Below are positions 1 through 9,025 of a stretch of DNA of 52,725 nt, piece after piece. The notes beneath the pieces are model-generated. The model was not told the DNA's origin, did not search any database, and worked only from the letters and a program-made list of their open reading frames with translations. The DNA is from an uncultured Selenomonadales bacterium. GTDB lineage: Bacteria > Bacillota > Negativicutes > Selenomonadales > Selenomonadaceae. The stretch is taken from positions 1-52,725 of the forward strand of contig OMWN01000019.1 in the NCBI GenBank assembly GCA_900314765.1, read 5' to 3'. A program made the translations under genes and the position numbers. Position 1 is the stretch's first letter; every line of letters begins with the position of its first letter.

Positions 1-34
1 AGAGGAAACTGCTCAAAACCACGCAGTTTCCTCT
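1..34 (-). terminator. Stem-loop at left edge, probable terminator
   Basis: Two perfect 12-base arms (AGAGGAAACTGC at 1-12 and its complement at 23-34) enclose a 10-base loop. It lies just downstream of the leftward thioesterase operon, so it probably ends that transcript. The T-tract needed on the minus strand would fall outside the window, so the orientation is inferred. Confidence 0.5.
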
Positions 35-120
35 GAATACGATTTTTATTATTTCATTTGTCCACTTGACGGGATGCACACCACTTTTCATTTGTCAGCG
101 CGAGCTTTTGTTTTGCGTTT

Positions 121-576
121 TTACCATTTGTATGGAATTTTGTCATCGTCGCCTGTCACGTACATCGTCGCAAGCGTATTTGTGAGAAGATTGCGCTCAT
201 CGTCGTATATTTTCGCGATGAGCACGATGGTCTTGTGGCCGTGGTGCCTGACCTCGGCCTCGGCGTATGCCGTGTGACCCGCCGTGAGGTTTGCGATGAA
301 GTCCGTCGTGATGTTGAGCGTCACGGTGTGGACGCCGACCGTGCAGCACGCGACGCCGACCGCCGTATTCGCAAGCGTCGAGAGCGCGCCGCCGTGCGCG
401 AATCCGCGCGGGTTCACATGGATGTCCGCCTCCAGCGGCATGTGAAGCTTCGCCTTGCCGCACGACACTTCGTCTATGACGATGTGGCACGTCTTGACGA
501 ACATGTTGTGACTGAATATCTCACGAATGATTGCGAGGCACGTCTCCTTGTCCATCTGTTTTTCCTCATTTGCCAT
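121..576 (-). CDS. PaaI-type hotdog-fold thioesterase (copy 1)
   Basis: A 151-residue single-domain hotdog protein of the PaaI/YdiI acyl-CoA thioesterase family, expected to be cytosolic and to hydrolyse an acyl- or aroyl-CoA. The family hallmark is visible at about residues 56-70: NPRGFAHGGALSTLANT, where the HGG turn and following helix form the active site. The start at 576 is preceded by GGAGG nine bases upstream, inside the end of the preceding gene. It overlaps the related upstream gene by 11 bases, so the two are translationally coupled. The substrate cannot be told from sequence. The family call is strong; any specific pathway would be a guess. Confidence 0.9.
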   Translation of the reverse strand: MANEEKQMDKETCLAIIREIFSHNMFVKTCHIVIDEVSCGKAKLHMPLEADIHVNPRGFAHGGALSTLANTAVGVACCTVGVHTVTLNITTDFIANLTAGHTAYAEAEVRHHGHKTIVLIAKIYDDERNLLTNTLATMYVTGDDDKIPYKW

Positions 577-1027
577 TCATCGTCGCCTCCTCGTCATCCC
601 AGAGATGCGCGAATCTCTCGTCGTGGCCGACGACGAACATCGTGGCTATCGTCTCACAGAGCGTCGTGCCGTCGGACGTCGTTGCCGTGACCTCCATGAC
701 GTCCGTCGTGCGCCCGCGGTGAAGCATCCGCGCGCGCGCATACGCCGTATCGCCGACAGGGATGTTGTGCATGAGATTCGTCGTGATGCTCTGCGTCACG
801 ACGATGTCGCCCATCGTGCGGCCACAGACGCCGCAGGCATTGTCGACGAGCGAAATGAGCACGCCGCCATGCATGCGCCCGTCCATATTGATGAGGTCAT
901 CACGCACGACGAGATGATTTTTCACCGTGCCTTGCCCGACTTCGTCTATCGTGATGCCCAGAAGGTGCACGAAGGGATTTGTATCGTAGAGTGCCTGAAA
1001 TTTCTGAGCGTACAGGGATTTATCCAA
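566..1027 (-). CDS. PaaI-type hotdog-fold thioesterase (copy 2)
   Basis: A second hotdog thioesterase, about 153 residues, similar in layout to its downstream neighbour: the motif NMDGRMHGGVLISLVDNACG corresponds to the HGG-helix signature of the PaaI family. GAGG lies eight bases before a TTG at 1027, which is preferred here; a GTG at 1036 would overlap the ribosome-binding site. It probably arose by duplication with the next gene, and the two could form a heteromeric hotdog assembly, but this is inference. It lies 47 bases downstream of tadA in the same leftward operon. Confidence 0.87.
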   Translation of the reverse strand: MDKSLYAQKFQALYDTNPFVHLLGITIDEVGQGTVKNHLVVRDDLINMDGRMHGGVLISLVDNACGVCGRTMGDIVVTQSITTNLMHNIPVGDTAYARARMLHRGRTTDVMEVTATTSDGTTLCETIATMFVVGHDERFAHLWDDEEATMNGK

Positions 1028-1074
1028 ATATCTCACCTCAAAAAATTTATGATGAATCGCGTAGCTTCATTCTA

Positions 1075-1536
1075 TCATAAATCACGGCGCCTATCACAAA
1101 AAAATTTCTGCAGCACCGCGCGGCATTCATCCTCCATGACGCCGCCCGCGACCTCGATGCCCGCCGCAAAAAGCGCAGGCTCCGCGAACATCGCCATGAC
1201 GGACTCCACCGCGCCCGCCCGCGAATCCGGCGCGCCATAGACGAGACGCCGGAGCCGCGACGCGGCGATGGCACCCGCGCACATGGGGCACGGCTCGAGC
1301 GTCACGTAGAGCGTCGCGCCCGTGAGACGGAAGTCGCCGAGTCGCCGCCCGCCCTCGCGTATCGCGATGATCTCAGCGTGAGCCGTTGCGTCGTGCTCCG
1401 TCTCTCTGAGATTGTGCCCTGACGCAATGATGCCGCCCTCGCTCGACACGAGGACGGCACCCACTGGTATCTCGCCCTCCGCCGCGGCTTTCTCCGCCTC
1501 GACGAGAGCGAGCCTCATATAGTCTCTGTCCTTCAT
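1075..1536 (-). CDS. tadA: tRNA-specific adenosine deaminase TadA
   Basis: A 153-residue zinc deaminase that converts the wobble adenosine of tRNA-Arg(ACG) to inosine. The catalytic HAE motif (His53, Glu55) and the PCPMC zinc ligands (Cys83, Cys86) are intact, and the length fits TadA. Its ATG directly follows the TAA of the upstream small gene (TAAATG), so translation is coupled. It is distinguished from cytidine or guanine deaminases by the EPCPMCAGAI context and the A-rich N-terminal helix typical of TadA. The call is firm. Confidence 0.95.
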   Translation of the reverse strand: MKDRDYMRLALVEAEKAAAEGEIPVGAVLVSSEGGIIASGHNLRETEHDATAHAEIIAIREGGRRLGDFRLTGATLYVTLEPCPMCAGAIAASRLRRLVYGAPDSRAGAVESVMAMFAEPALFAAGIEVAGGVMEDECRAVLQKFFCDRRRDL

Positions 1537-1827
1537 TTACTCAATCAGCCTCAGCTTGCTGAGGAGCGACGCATCTTGATAGAAAAGAGACTGTGTCGCC
1601 CGCGTCACATCGACTTCGTACGGCGCCGACACCGTCATGCCGCGCGGCTCCTCCGTCTCCGTTGTGCGCCTCATCTTCCGCTTCTTTTTCATCGCGCTGT
1701 CAAGCTGGTGCTGGAAGGCCTCCCCGTCAGCCAGCCCCGCGCCGCCGCGCCGCTCCGTGTACTGCCGCCCGATGTCATACGCCACAGGCGTGACACGCGA
1801 GATTTTCTCCACTTTCCTAAAAGCCAT
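1537..1827 (-). CDS. Small conserved-looking protein of unknown function
   Basis: A 96-residue protein starting at the ATG at 1827, which has a strong GAGGAGGG ribosome-binding site; a longer frame upstream lacks one. It is very basic in the middle (a KKKRKMRR run around residues 46-53) and has a hydrophobic-leaning C-terminus ending SLLSKLRLIE. No signal peptide, membrane segment or enzyme motif is visible. The stop touches the tadA start, so it is the first gene of the tadA-thioesterase operon. The early 'GRQYTERRGG' segment recalls small flagellar-associated or hypothetical proteins, but I do not recognise it with confidence. Confidence 0.7.
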   Translation of the reverse strand: MAFRKVEKISRVTPVAYDIGRQYTERRGGAGLADGEAFQHQLDSAMKKKRKMRRTTETEEPRGMTVSAPYEVDVTRATQSLFYQDASLLSKLRLIE

Positions 1828-1944
1828 ATCGCATCCCTCCTCGTGTAATGGTTTCATAATTTTGCGTCAAGGCAAATAATTTTGCCTCTCACTATATATA
1901 TCGTAATAAATCGAAAAAACTTAAGCGAAATTTTTAAAATATAA

Positions 1945-1991
1945 GAAAAAACCTGATTCCAACTGTCAAAAGATTTGGAATCAGGTTTTTA
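1945..1991. terminator. Bidirectional rho-independent terminator
   Basis: Arms AAACCTGATTCCAA and TTGGAATCAGGTTT are perfectly complementary around a 12-base loop, flanked by A-runs on one side and T-runs on the other. It ends the pyrR operon on the minus strand and isolates the tadA operon promoter region at about 1830-1940. Confidence 0.88.
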
Positions 1992-2016
1992 TACGAACTC
2001 GAATTTTCTTTCTCTT

Positions 2017-3529
<1,513 letters not shown>

Positions 3530-3533
<4 letters not shown>

Positions 3534-4012
3534 TGCTTCGCTGCCCTCACGTCTTCTGCCGCGCTCTCGTCATTTTTCTCGTCGTCGCTCGTCATCACGG
3601 CATAGATGAGGCAGCCGACACCGACGCATATTCCGATGTCGGCGATGTTGAACACAGGCCACACACGGAAATCGAAAAAGTCAATGACGTAGCCATACAA
3701 TATGCGGTCGATGAGATTGCCAATCGTGCCGCCCACGAGCATCGCGACCGCCGCGCGCACGAGAAGCGGCTCACGCGCTATCCTCTCTCTCAAATAAATA
3801 ATCACCGCGATGATGACGACTGCCGCGAGCACGAAAATCCATCTGCTGCCCTCAAACAGCCCAAACGCCGCGCCCCTGTTCCTCACGTACGTGAAATGAA
3901 ATATGCCCTCTATCACGGGGACGGACGAGCCAAGCGGCATGAGCGATGAGACGGCGAGCTTTGCAATCTGGTCTATGATGATGACTGCTATGCTCAAAGC
4001 GGCAAATATCAT
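3530..4012 (-). CDS. lspA: Lipoprotein signal peptidase LspA
   Basis: A 160-residue inner-membrane aspartyl protease that removes the signal peptide from diacylated prolipoproteins. There are four predicted membrane helices. The conserved blocks NRGAAFGLF, GNLIDRILYGYVIDFFDF and FNIADIGI carry the two catalytic Asp residues. Its substrates in this window would include the zinc-type and iron-type binding lipoproteins and the HtrA lipoprotein. It overlaps divIVA upstream and the pseudouridine synthase downstream by four bases each. The charged C-terminal tail after the last helix is ordinary. Confidence 0.95.
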
Positions 4013-4800
4013 TTCTTATCGCCCTGCTTCGTCTCCTCGCGCCGCTTCTCAGCGAGCACGCGCGCGTCACGCTCGACGATGCCATTCGCGCCGCGCATCT
4101 CCTGCGGCCCTCTCTGCCACGGCAGGACGACAGGCTTCGTCTCCGCCGTCGCCACGTCGCCTCTCTTCGGTATCTTGAGATTGGGCACGGCGACCTTTGG
4201 CACCGCCTTGCTCTCCTTTTCCTTCGCCTTGTCGGGCGCAAGCTCACGCAGTGCCTCCGCCTCGGCCGCCGCCATATCTTCGGCCTCGTCTGGGTCGTCT
4301 GGCCCGAGCGCGCCCACCGTCTGCTGCACGCCCTCCTCCTCGAGAAGCTCAAGCTCCGTGCGCAGCAGTGCCTTTATCTTTATGAGGAACTGGCGCTGAC
4401 GATGCAGCATGTTGTCGTACTGGTCCTCCTTGTGGCGGACCTGATCCTCGATGTTCTCGAGCTTTTGGCGCACCTCAATCTCCGCCTGCTTCTTCATGTT
4501 CGCGCATTCTTTTTCGGCGGCAACACGCATCTCCTCCGAACGCGCTTTTGCATTTCCCATCACGTCGTCTGCCGTCTTCTGCGCGACGAGCAACGTGTCA
4601 CGGATATTCTTCTCCATGTCGCGGAACTGGTCAAGCTTCTTCTCCGAAAGCTTCAGCTCCTCTTTCAGCTGATTATTTTCACGAAAAAGAGCCTCGTAGT
4701 CGTTGATGATTTGATCGAGAAAATCATCGACCTCCTCCTCGTCGTACCCGCGAAATCCCTTTTTGAAAACCTTGTTATGTATGTCGGCTGGTGAAATCAT
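4009..4800 (-). CDS. divIVA: DivIVA septum/pole scaffold protein
   Basis: A 263-residue coiled-coil protein. The N-terminal lipid-binding domain (MISPADIHNKVFKKGFRGYD, then EEEVDDFLDQI) is typical of DivIVA; a long coiled coil follows to about residue 155. The C-terminal 100 residues are a low-complexity, Glu/Ala/Lys-rich tail of variable type. It senses negative membrane curvature at septa and poles and recruits partners. It sits in the conserved division block between ylmH and lspA. The usual ileS gene between divIVA and lspA is absent here. Confidence 0.94.
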   Translation of the reverse strand: MISPADIHNKVFKKGFRGYDEEEVDDFLDQIINDYEALFRENNQLKEELKLSEKKLDQFRDMEKNIRDTLLVAQKTADDVMGNAKARSEEMRVAAEKECANMKKQAEIEVRQKLENIEDQVRHKEDQYDNMLHRQRQFLIKIKALLRTELELLEEEGVQQTVGALGPDDPDEAEDMAAAEAEALRELAPDKAKEKESKAVPKVAVPNLKIPKRGDVATAETKPVVLPWQRGPQEMRGANGIVERDARVLAEKRREETKQGDKK

Positions 4801-4818
4801 TGTCAGCGCACACCCCCA

Positions 4819-5613
4819 TTAAATATATCGCTTCAGGCTGATGCCAATGCGTCCTTTTTTCGTCTTGCCGCGTATCTCGGCCACCTCGACCCTGCCGCGC
4901 CCGCGCATCGAGAGCACGTCGCCCTGCTTCACCGTCTGCGACGCGTTCTTCACGGACTGCCAGTTCAGCTTCAGCTTGTCGGCCTCGATGTCGGACGCCG
5001 CGCGGCTCCTCGACATGCCAAACCCCGCCGCCGCTATTGAGTCCACGCGCAGCGATGCGACCGTCGCGCTGATGTCCTTCACGCGCTCCTCGCGCGGGGC
5101 GATGTCGGCGAGTTCCCCCAGTTCGCACTCGACGTGCGCCGCGCCTATGTCCGTGAGATTTTGCAGGAGAAATTCTGCCATTTTCTTGTCAACGAGAATG
5201 CGCGCCATCCTCGCCGTCACGAGTATGTCGCCAATCTTCTCGCGCTTTATGCCCTGCCCCATCAGCGCGCCAAGCACATCACGGTGCGTGAGGCGGGCAA
5301 ATTCGTCATGCCACGTCGCATTGAGGCAGGCGATATCAAACGACGGCGTGCCGCCGAAATCGCGGTGCATGAATATCGCGCGCTGACGCTCCGCGCCCTC
5401 GTAGCCACCGCCAAAATCCACGCTGAGCCCGTCGAGCGTCGCGGCAATCGTCTCCGCGATCTCCATCTCGTATGGATTGAGAAATCCCGTCAGACGGAAT
5501 TTCTGCGTGCGCGACGCCTCGCCCGCGAGGTCCGCGAGACGAATGGCCGTCTCCTCGCCCTCCGTGCCCTTGTAGTATCGTATGATTTTTTCTCGAGCTG
5601 AGTTGTTCGCCAT
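4819..5613 (-). CDS. ylmH: YlmH-type S4 RNA-binding protein
   Basis: A 264-residue protein of the YlmH family, with an N-terminal YlmH domain and a C-terminal S4 domain around residues 180-245 (SMSRSRAASDIEADKLKLNW, then a MRGRGR segment). In Bacillus and related bacteria YlmH binds the ribosome and helps rescue stalled nascent chains; that role is family knowledge. The start overlaps the proC stop by one base (TAATG). Its place between proC and divIVA matches the sepF-ylmG-ylmH-divIVA block of Firmicutes, although ylmG is missing here. Confidence 0.9.
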   Translation of the reverse strand: MANNSAREKIIRYYKGTEGEETAIRLADLAGEASRTQKFRLTGFLNPYEMEIAETIAATLDGLSVDFGGGYEGAERQRAIFMHRDFGGTPSFDIACLNATWHDEFARLTHRDVLGALMGQGIKREKIGDILVTARMARILVDKKMAEFLLQNLTDIGAAHVECELGELADIAPREERVKDISATVASLRVDSIAAAGFGMSRSRAASDIEADKLKLNWQSVKNASQTVKQGDVLSMRGRGRVEVAEIRGKTKKGRIGISLKRYI

Positions 5614-6425
5614 TATTTGCTCCCGAGCTCCCTCGAGCGATCAGCTGCGGCCATCACGGCATCCATGAGTGCGCCGCGCACGCCCTTTTCCTCCATGACG
5701 CGCACACCCGCTATCGTCGTGCCCGCCGGCGACGTCACGCCGTCACGCAGCACATCGGGATGCTCGCCCGTCTTGAGCACCATCTCCGCCGCACCGAGCA
5801 TCGTCTGCGCCGCGAGGAGACGCGCCGTCGCCCTCGGTAGCCCTGCCATCACGCCACCGTCAGAGAGCGCGTCGATGACGAGGAATCCATACGCAGGCCC
5901 CGAGCCCGACAGCCCCGTCACGGCGTCCATCATGCTCTCCTTCACCTCGACGGCCTCGCCGCCCGCCGCGAACAGTCCCGCGACAAACGACACTCCGTCC
6001 GCGTCCGCGCCGTCGCTCACGGCATAAGCCGACATGCCCGCACCGACTGCGAGCGGCGTGTTCGGCATCACGCGCACCACATCATGAGGTGCGAGCTTCT
6101 CTTTCAGCGCCGCTATCGTGACGCCCGCGACGATGGAGACAACCATCGCGTACGGCTTCATATTGCCCGCGATTTCCGCGACGGCCTTCTCCACGACCTG
6201 CGGCTTCACGGCAAGCACCACGACATCGACGGCGCCTATGAAGCTTTCCGAGCCGACTACCGCATTGACATGATACGTGTCGGCTAAATATTTCGCGCGC
6301 GCCGCCTTGTGGTCTGAGACATATATATTCTCGGGCTTCACGACGCCGCGGCTCGTCACGCCCTTTATGATGGCCTCCGCCATCATGCCGCCGCCGATGA
6401 AGCCTATCTTTTTACTCTCAGGCAT
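5613..6425 (-). CDS. proC: Pyrroline-5-carboxylate reductase
   Basis: A 270-residue NAD(P)H enzyme for the last step of proline synthesis. It has the Rossmann start IGFIGGGMMAEAIIKG at residues 6-23 and the ProC signature near the C-terminal third (GLSGSGPAYGFLVIDALSDGGV, then a VTSPAGTTIAG segment). Length and motifs fit ProC fully. It lies between sepF and ylmH, as seen in several Firmicutes where a ylmE/ylmG region is replaced or interrupted. The spacing to sepF is 15 bases. Confidence 0.95.
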   Translation of the reverse strand: MPESKKIGFIGGGMMAEAIIKGVTSRGVVKPENIYVSDHKAARAKYLADTYHVNAVVGSESFIGAVDVVVLAVKPQVVEKAVAEIAGNMKPYAMVVSIVAGVTIAALKEKLAPHDVVRVMPNTPLAVGAGMSAYAVSDGADADGVSFVAGLFAAGGEAVEVKESMMDAVTGLSGSGPAYGFLVIDALSDGGVMAGLPRATARLLAAQTMLGAAEMVLKTGEHPDVLRDGVTSPAGTTIAGVRVMEEKGVRGALMDAVMAAADRSRELGSK

Positions 6426-6440
6426 ATACCTTCGCCTCTC

Positions 6441-6929
6441 CTATTTTCTTATCCACGAAAAATCCATGCTGCCCGTCGCTTTGTCCTTCGTGTACGTCAC
6501 ATTGACATTGCTCGGCGCGCAGAGATACACGTTGTGCCCGACCTTTTTGATGTCGCCCGCGAGCGCGTACGTCGTGCCCGAGAGGAAATCGACGATGCGC
6601 CGCGCGACGTCGCCCTCCGTGCGCTCGAAATTGATGACGACGGGCTTCTTCTCCTTTATCGAGTCCGCTATCTGCTTCACATCATCGAAAGCCTGCGGCT
6701 CCACGACGAGCACCTTGACGCTCCTGTTGTGCGCCTGCTCCGCCGCGCGGAAATCTATCACATTGTCGGCACGCGGCGCGCTGTTTCGCTTCGGGAACTC
6801 CCTCACATTGTCACGCGGCGGCCTATCCTCCGGCTCGTCCTTTGGCTCATTTTCCTCCGGCTCATCCGGCGGCAAATCGTCCCCGCTGTTTCCCATCAAT
6901 CCGTTTTTGAACTTATCTATGATGCTCAT
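6441..6929 (-). CDS. sepF: SepF cell-division protein
   Basis: A 162-residue FtsZ-binding membrane anchor. It has an N-terminal amphipathic start (MSIIDKFKNGLMG), a disordered Pro/Glu/Asp-rich linker at about residues 18-50, and a C-terminal DUF552/SepF fold at about 70-155, including KPVVINFERTEGDVARRIVDFLSG. The start has GAAAGGAGAG upstream. It heads the operon that runs through pyrR. A short palindrome (TGTCATATTGACA, 6967-6979) lies about 40 bases upstream and might be a regulatory site, but nothing supports a specific factor. Confidence 0.94.
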   Translation of the reverse strand: MSIIDKFKNGLMGNSGDDLPPDEPEENEPKDEPEDRPPRDNVREFPKRNSAPRADNVIDFRAAEQAHNRSVKVLVVEPQAFDDVKQIADSIKEKKPVVINFERTEGDVARRIVDFLSGTTYALAGDIKKVGHNVYLCAPSNVNVTYTKDKATGSMDFSWIRK

Positions 6930-7044
6930 TCTAGCTCTCCTTTCGGGCGCATGTCAGCGAATTATTGTCATATTGACATACTGGCATTCTTCATTAAATC
7001 GTAGCAAAAAAGCCACTGAAAAGCAAGGGAAATGTGGGTAAAAT

Positions 7045-7090
7045 AAAAATCCGACAAATCAGAGAATGACCTTTGGTTTGTCGGATTTTA
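7045..7090 (-). terminator. Terminator of ilvE
   Basis: Arms AAAATCCGACAAA and TTTGTCGGATTTT pair perfectly around an 18-base loop, and the minus strand continues into a T-rich stretch. It sits 34 bases after the ilvE stop and separates it from the sepF promoter region. Confidence 0.85.
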
Positions 7091-7123
7091 TCGTTTTATG
7101 AATTTATATTGAAAATCTTGCGA

Positions 7124-8149
7124 TTACTTTATCTTTCTGATCCAGCCCTTTGGCGGCTCAATCGTGCCGAGCTGTATGCCCGTCAGCGTGTCGTAGAGCT
7201 TCTGCGTGATTGGGCCCATCTTCTCCATGCCGCTTGGCAGGTCTATGACCTCGCCGTGGTTGACAATCCTGCCGACTGGCGAAATGACCGCCGCCGTGCC
7301 GCAGAGGCCGCACTCAGCGAAGTCCTTGACCTCATCGAAGCGGATAGGACGCTGCGTGACCGTGAGGCCGAGGTAGTTCTCAGCGAGATACACGAGCGAG
7401 CGGCGCGTGATGGACGGCAATATCGATGCAGACGCAGGCGTCACGACCTCGCCCTCTTTTGTGACGAAGAGGAAGTTTGCGCCGCCCGTCTCCTCGACAT
7501 ACGTGCGCGTCTGCGGGTCGAGGAACATGTTCTCATCAAAGCCATTCGCATGAGCGACGACGCCCGCATGAAGGCTCATCGCGTAGTTGAGGCCGCCCTT
7601 GATGTGGCCCGTGCCGCGCGGCGCAGCGCGATCGAAGTCGGAAACACAGATCGTGACAGGCTTCGCGCCGCCCTTGAAATACGGGCCGACCGGCGTGCCG
7701 AAAAGACGGAACTGATACTCATCAGACGGCTTGACGCCGATGACAGGACCCGACGCGAACATATAAGGACGCAGATACAGCGACGCGCCCGTGCCATACG
7801 GCGGCACCCAGTCCGCATTCGCCGACACAACCTCATCGACAGCCTCGAGGAACTTCTCCTCCGGGAAAGGCGGCATCTCGAGCCTCTTTGCCGAGTTAAT
7901 CATGCGCTTCGCGTTCATGTCCGGGCGGAACGTCACAATGTCGCCATTCTTCTGCGTGTACGCCTTGAGACCCTCAAAGCACTCCTGGCAATACTGCAGC
8001 ACGCCCGCGCACTCATTCATCGTGACATTCGCGTCATCCGTGAGGCCGCCCTCGTCCCACTTGCCATCCTTATAATTTGCCACATAGCGCTTTGAAATCA
8101 CCCTATACGAAAACCCAATCGATGACCAATCAACATTAACCTTTCCCAT
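7124..8149 (-). CDS. ilvE: Branched-chain amino acid aminotransferase (class IV PLP)
   Basis: A 341-residue transaminase that interconverts Leu/Ile/Val with their 2-oxo acids. The long type with an N-terminal extension (YVANYKDGKWDEGGL near residue 25) is the BCAT group 2 form. The PLP Lys is in the KGGLNYAMSLHA segment, and EETGGANFLFV is the class IV signature. The start at 8149 is chosen because AAAGGGG precedes it; the frame extends upstream only to a TTG without such a site. It is a single-gene transcript with a clear promoter and terminator. No T-box leader is visible in the short 5' region. Confidence 0.94.
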   Translation of the reverse strand: MGKVNVDWSSIGFSYRVISKRYVANYKDGKWDEGGLTDDANVTMNECAGVLQYCQECFEGLKAYTQKNGDIVTFRPDMNAKRMINSAKRLEMPPFPEEKFLEAVDEVVSANADWVPPYGTGASLYLRPYMFASGPVIGVKPSDEYQFRLFGTPVGPYFKGGAKPVTICVSDFDRAAPRGTGHIKGGLNYAMSLHAGVVAHANGFDENMFLDPQTRTYVEETGGANFLFVTKEGEVVTPASASILPSITRRSLVYLAENYLGLTVTQRPIRFDEVKDFAECGLCGTAAVISPVGRIVNHGEVIDLPSGMEKMGPITQKLYDTLTGIQLGTIEPPKGWIRKIK

Positions 8150-8208
8150 CTGAAAATCCCCTTTCAATATTTTGAGAAGAAAACTCTCCTCATGTGTTAC
8201 ACCTTTAC

Positions 8209-8237
8209 ATTATAACGCAATCGACACCAACATTCAA
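8209..8237 (-). promoter_or_regulatory. Sigma-A promoter of ilvE
   Basis: On the minus strand TTGAAT (8232-8237) and TATAAT (8209-8214) are separated by exactly 17 bases, about 60 bases before the ilvE start. Confidence 0.75.
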
Positions 8238-8283
8238 CAGAAAAGTGTATGCAAAAAGCAAAACTGTCCGCATAAAAAGGCGC

Positions 8284-8553
8284 TCATTTGTCGCCATAGT
8301 GACCACGACACGAAATAATATCTACAGTTTCGTCGATAATCCTAAACAACAATCTATCCTTCTGATTCACACGGACACTCCATAGCCCAGCCAAGTCACC
8401 TACCAAAGGCTCAGGTTTTCCTAATTGACACTCAAGCCCATTCCTACGTATATCTTTTATGAGTTGATTGATTTTGCGTAAAAAACGTTTATCCTCATTT
8501 TGGATTTCCACATATTCATCCCATGCCTTATCAATCCATTTCAAATCTAGCAT
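8284..8553 (-). CDS. YoeB/Txe-type toxin
   Basis: An 89-residue RelE-superfamily mRNA interferase, expected to cut mRNA at the ribosome. Family features are GIGKPEPL-like spacing (here LGKPEPLVGDLAGLWSVRV) and the C-terminal ISCRGHYGDK, whose His and Tyr belong to the YoeB active site. The gene starts one base after its antitoxin stop. It is probably inert in complex with the antitoxin. The call as a Txe/YoeB toxin is strong; activity in this strain is not shown. Confidence 0.88.
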   Translation of the reverse strand: MLDLKWIDKAWDEYVEIQNEDKRFLRKINQLIKDIRRNGLECQLGKPEPLVGDLAGLWSVRVNQKDRLLFRIIDETVDIISCRGHYGDK

Positions 8554-8554
8554 T

Positions 8555-8824
8555 TTACGCCTCTATTAGTTCGTGACTCTCCACTTCTCCTGCTTTAGCC
8601 TTTTCAAGGCGACGACGAAACTCTCTTGCCTCGGCAGGTGTAAAGCCATTCTCATCCAGTAATGAAAAATGCATGCTTTGCGAACGCACAGTTTGTTTTA
8701 CCAGCGCATTAAGCGCGGCTGACATAGATATGCCAATAGCATCGCAAAGCCTGCTGAATTCGTCTCTTGTGTCAATGTCCATCTTAAACGTAAAATTCGC
8801 TTTCTTTAATGATACAGTACTCAT
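8555..8824 (-). CDS. RelB/DinJ-type antitoxin
   Basis: An 89-residue antitoxin with an N-terminal ribbon-helix-helix (residues 9-52: KANFTFKMDIDTRDEFSRLC, then a helix ISMSAALNALV), followed by a toxin-wrapping tail (FTPAEAREFRRRLEKA). It represses its own operon and neutralises the adjacent YoeB-type toxin. The promoter just upstream is a near-perfect sigma-A site that contains ACATAT repeats, a likely operator for autorepression. It lies between ilvE and the flagellin island. Confidence 0.88.
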   Translation of the reverse strand: MSTVSLKKANFTFKMDIDTRDEFSRLCDAIGISMSAALNALVKQTVRSQSMHFSLLDENGFTPAEAREFRRRLEKAKAGEVESHELIEA

Positions 8825-8844
8825 TTAAATCACCCCTTAATTCC

Positions 8845-8873
8845 ATTATATTTATATGTTCAAAATATGTCAA
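8845..8873 (-). promoter_or_regulatory. Consensus promoter of the toxin-antitoxin operon
   Basis: Minus-strand TTGACA (8868-8873) and TATAAT (8845-8850) are 17 bases apart, a full sigma-A consensus. Direct ACATAT repeats in the spacer, plus the palindromic stretch at about 8880-8895, are plausible antitoxin-binding sites. Confidence 0.85.
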
Positions 8874-8913
8874 TATCATGTACATATAATGTGCAAATAA
8901 GAACATCACAAAC

Positions 8914-8937
8914 AAAAAAAGCCCACAACCGTGAGCG
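8914..8937 (-). terminator. Terminator of the flagellin operon
   Basis: On the minus strand GCTCAC and GTGGGC pair (one G-T) around GGTT and run into seven Ts. It lies about 90 bases after the flagellinolysin stop. Confidence 0.75.
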
Positions 8938-9025
8938 CAAAAAAAGAAGTCCCCCGCAAAAGAGGAGACCACCTTTCAATAGTGAATGCCACATCTTTCC
9001 AACACTTCACACAACAATTTTCTGC

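Noticed and set aside
8150-8283. T-box leader upstream of ilvE
   Set aside because: The distance from the promoter to the start is only about 60 bases, too short, and no T-box sequence is present.
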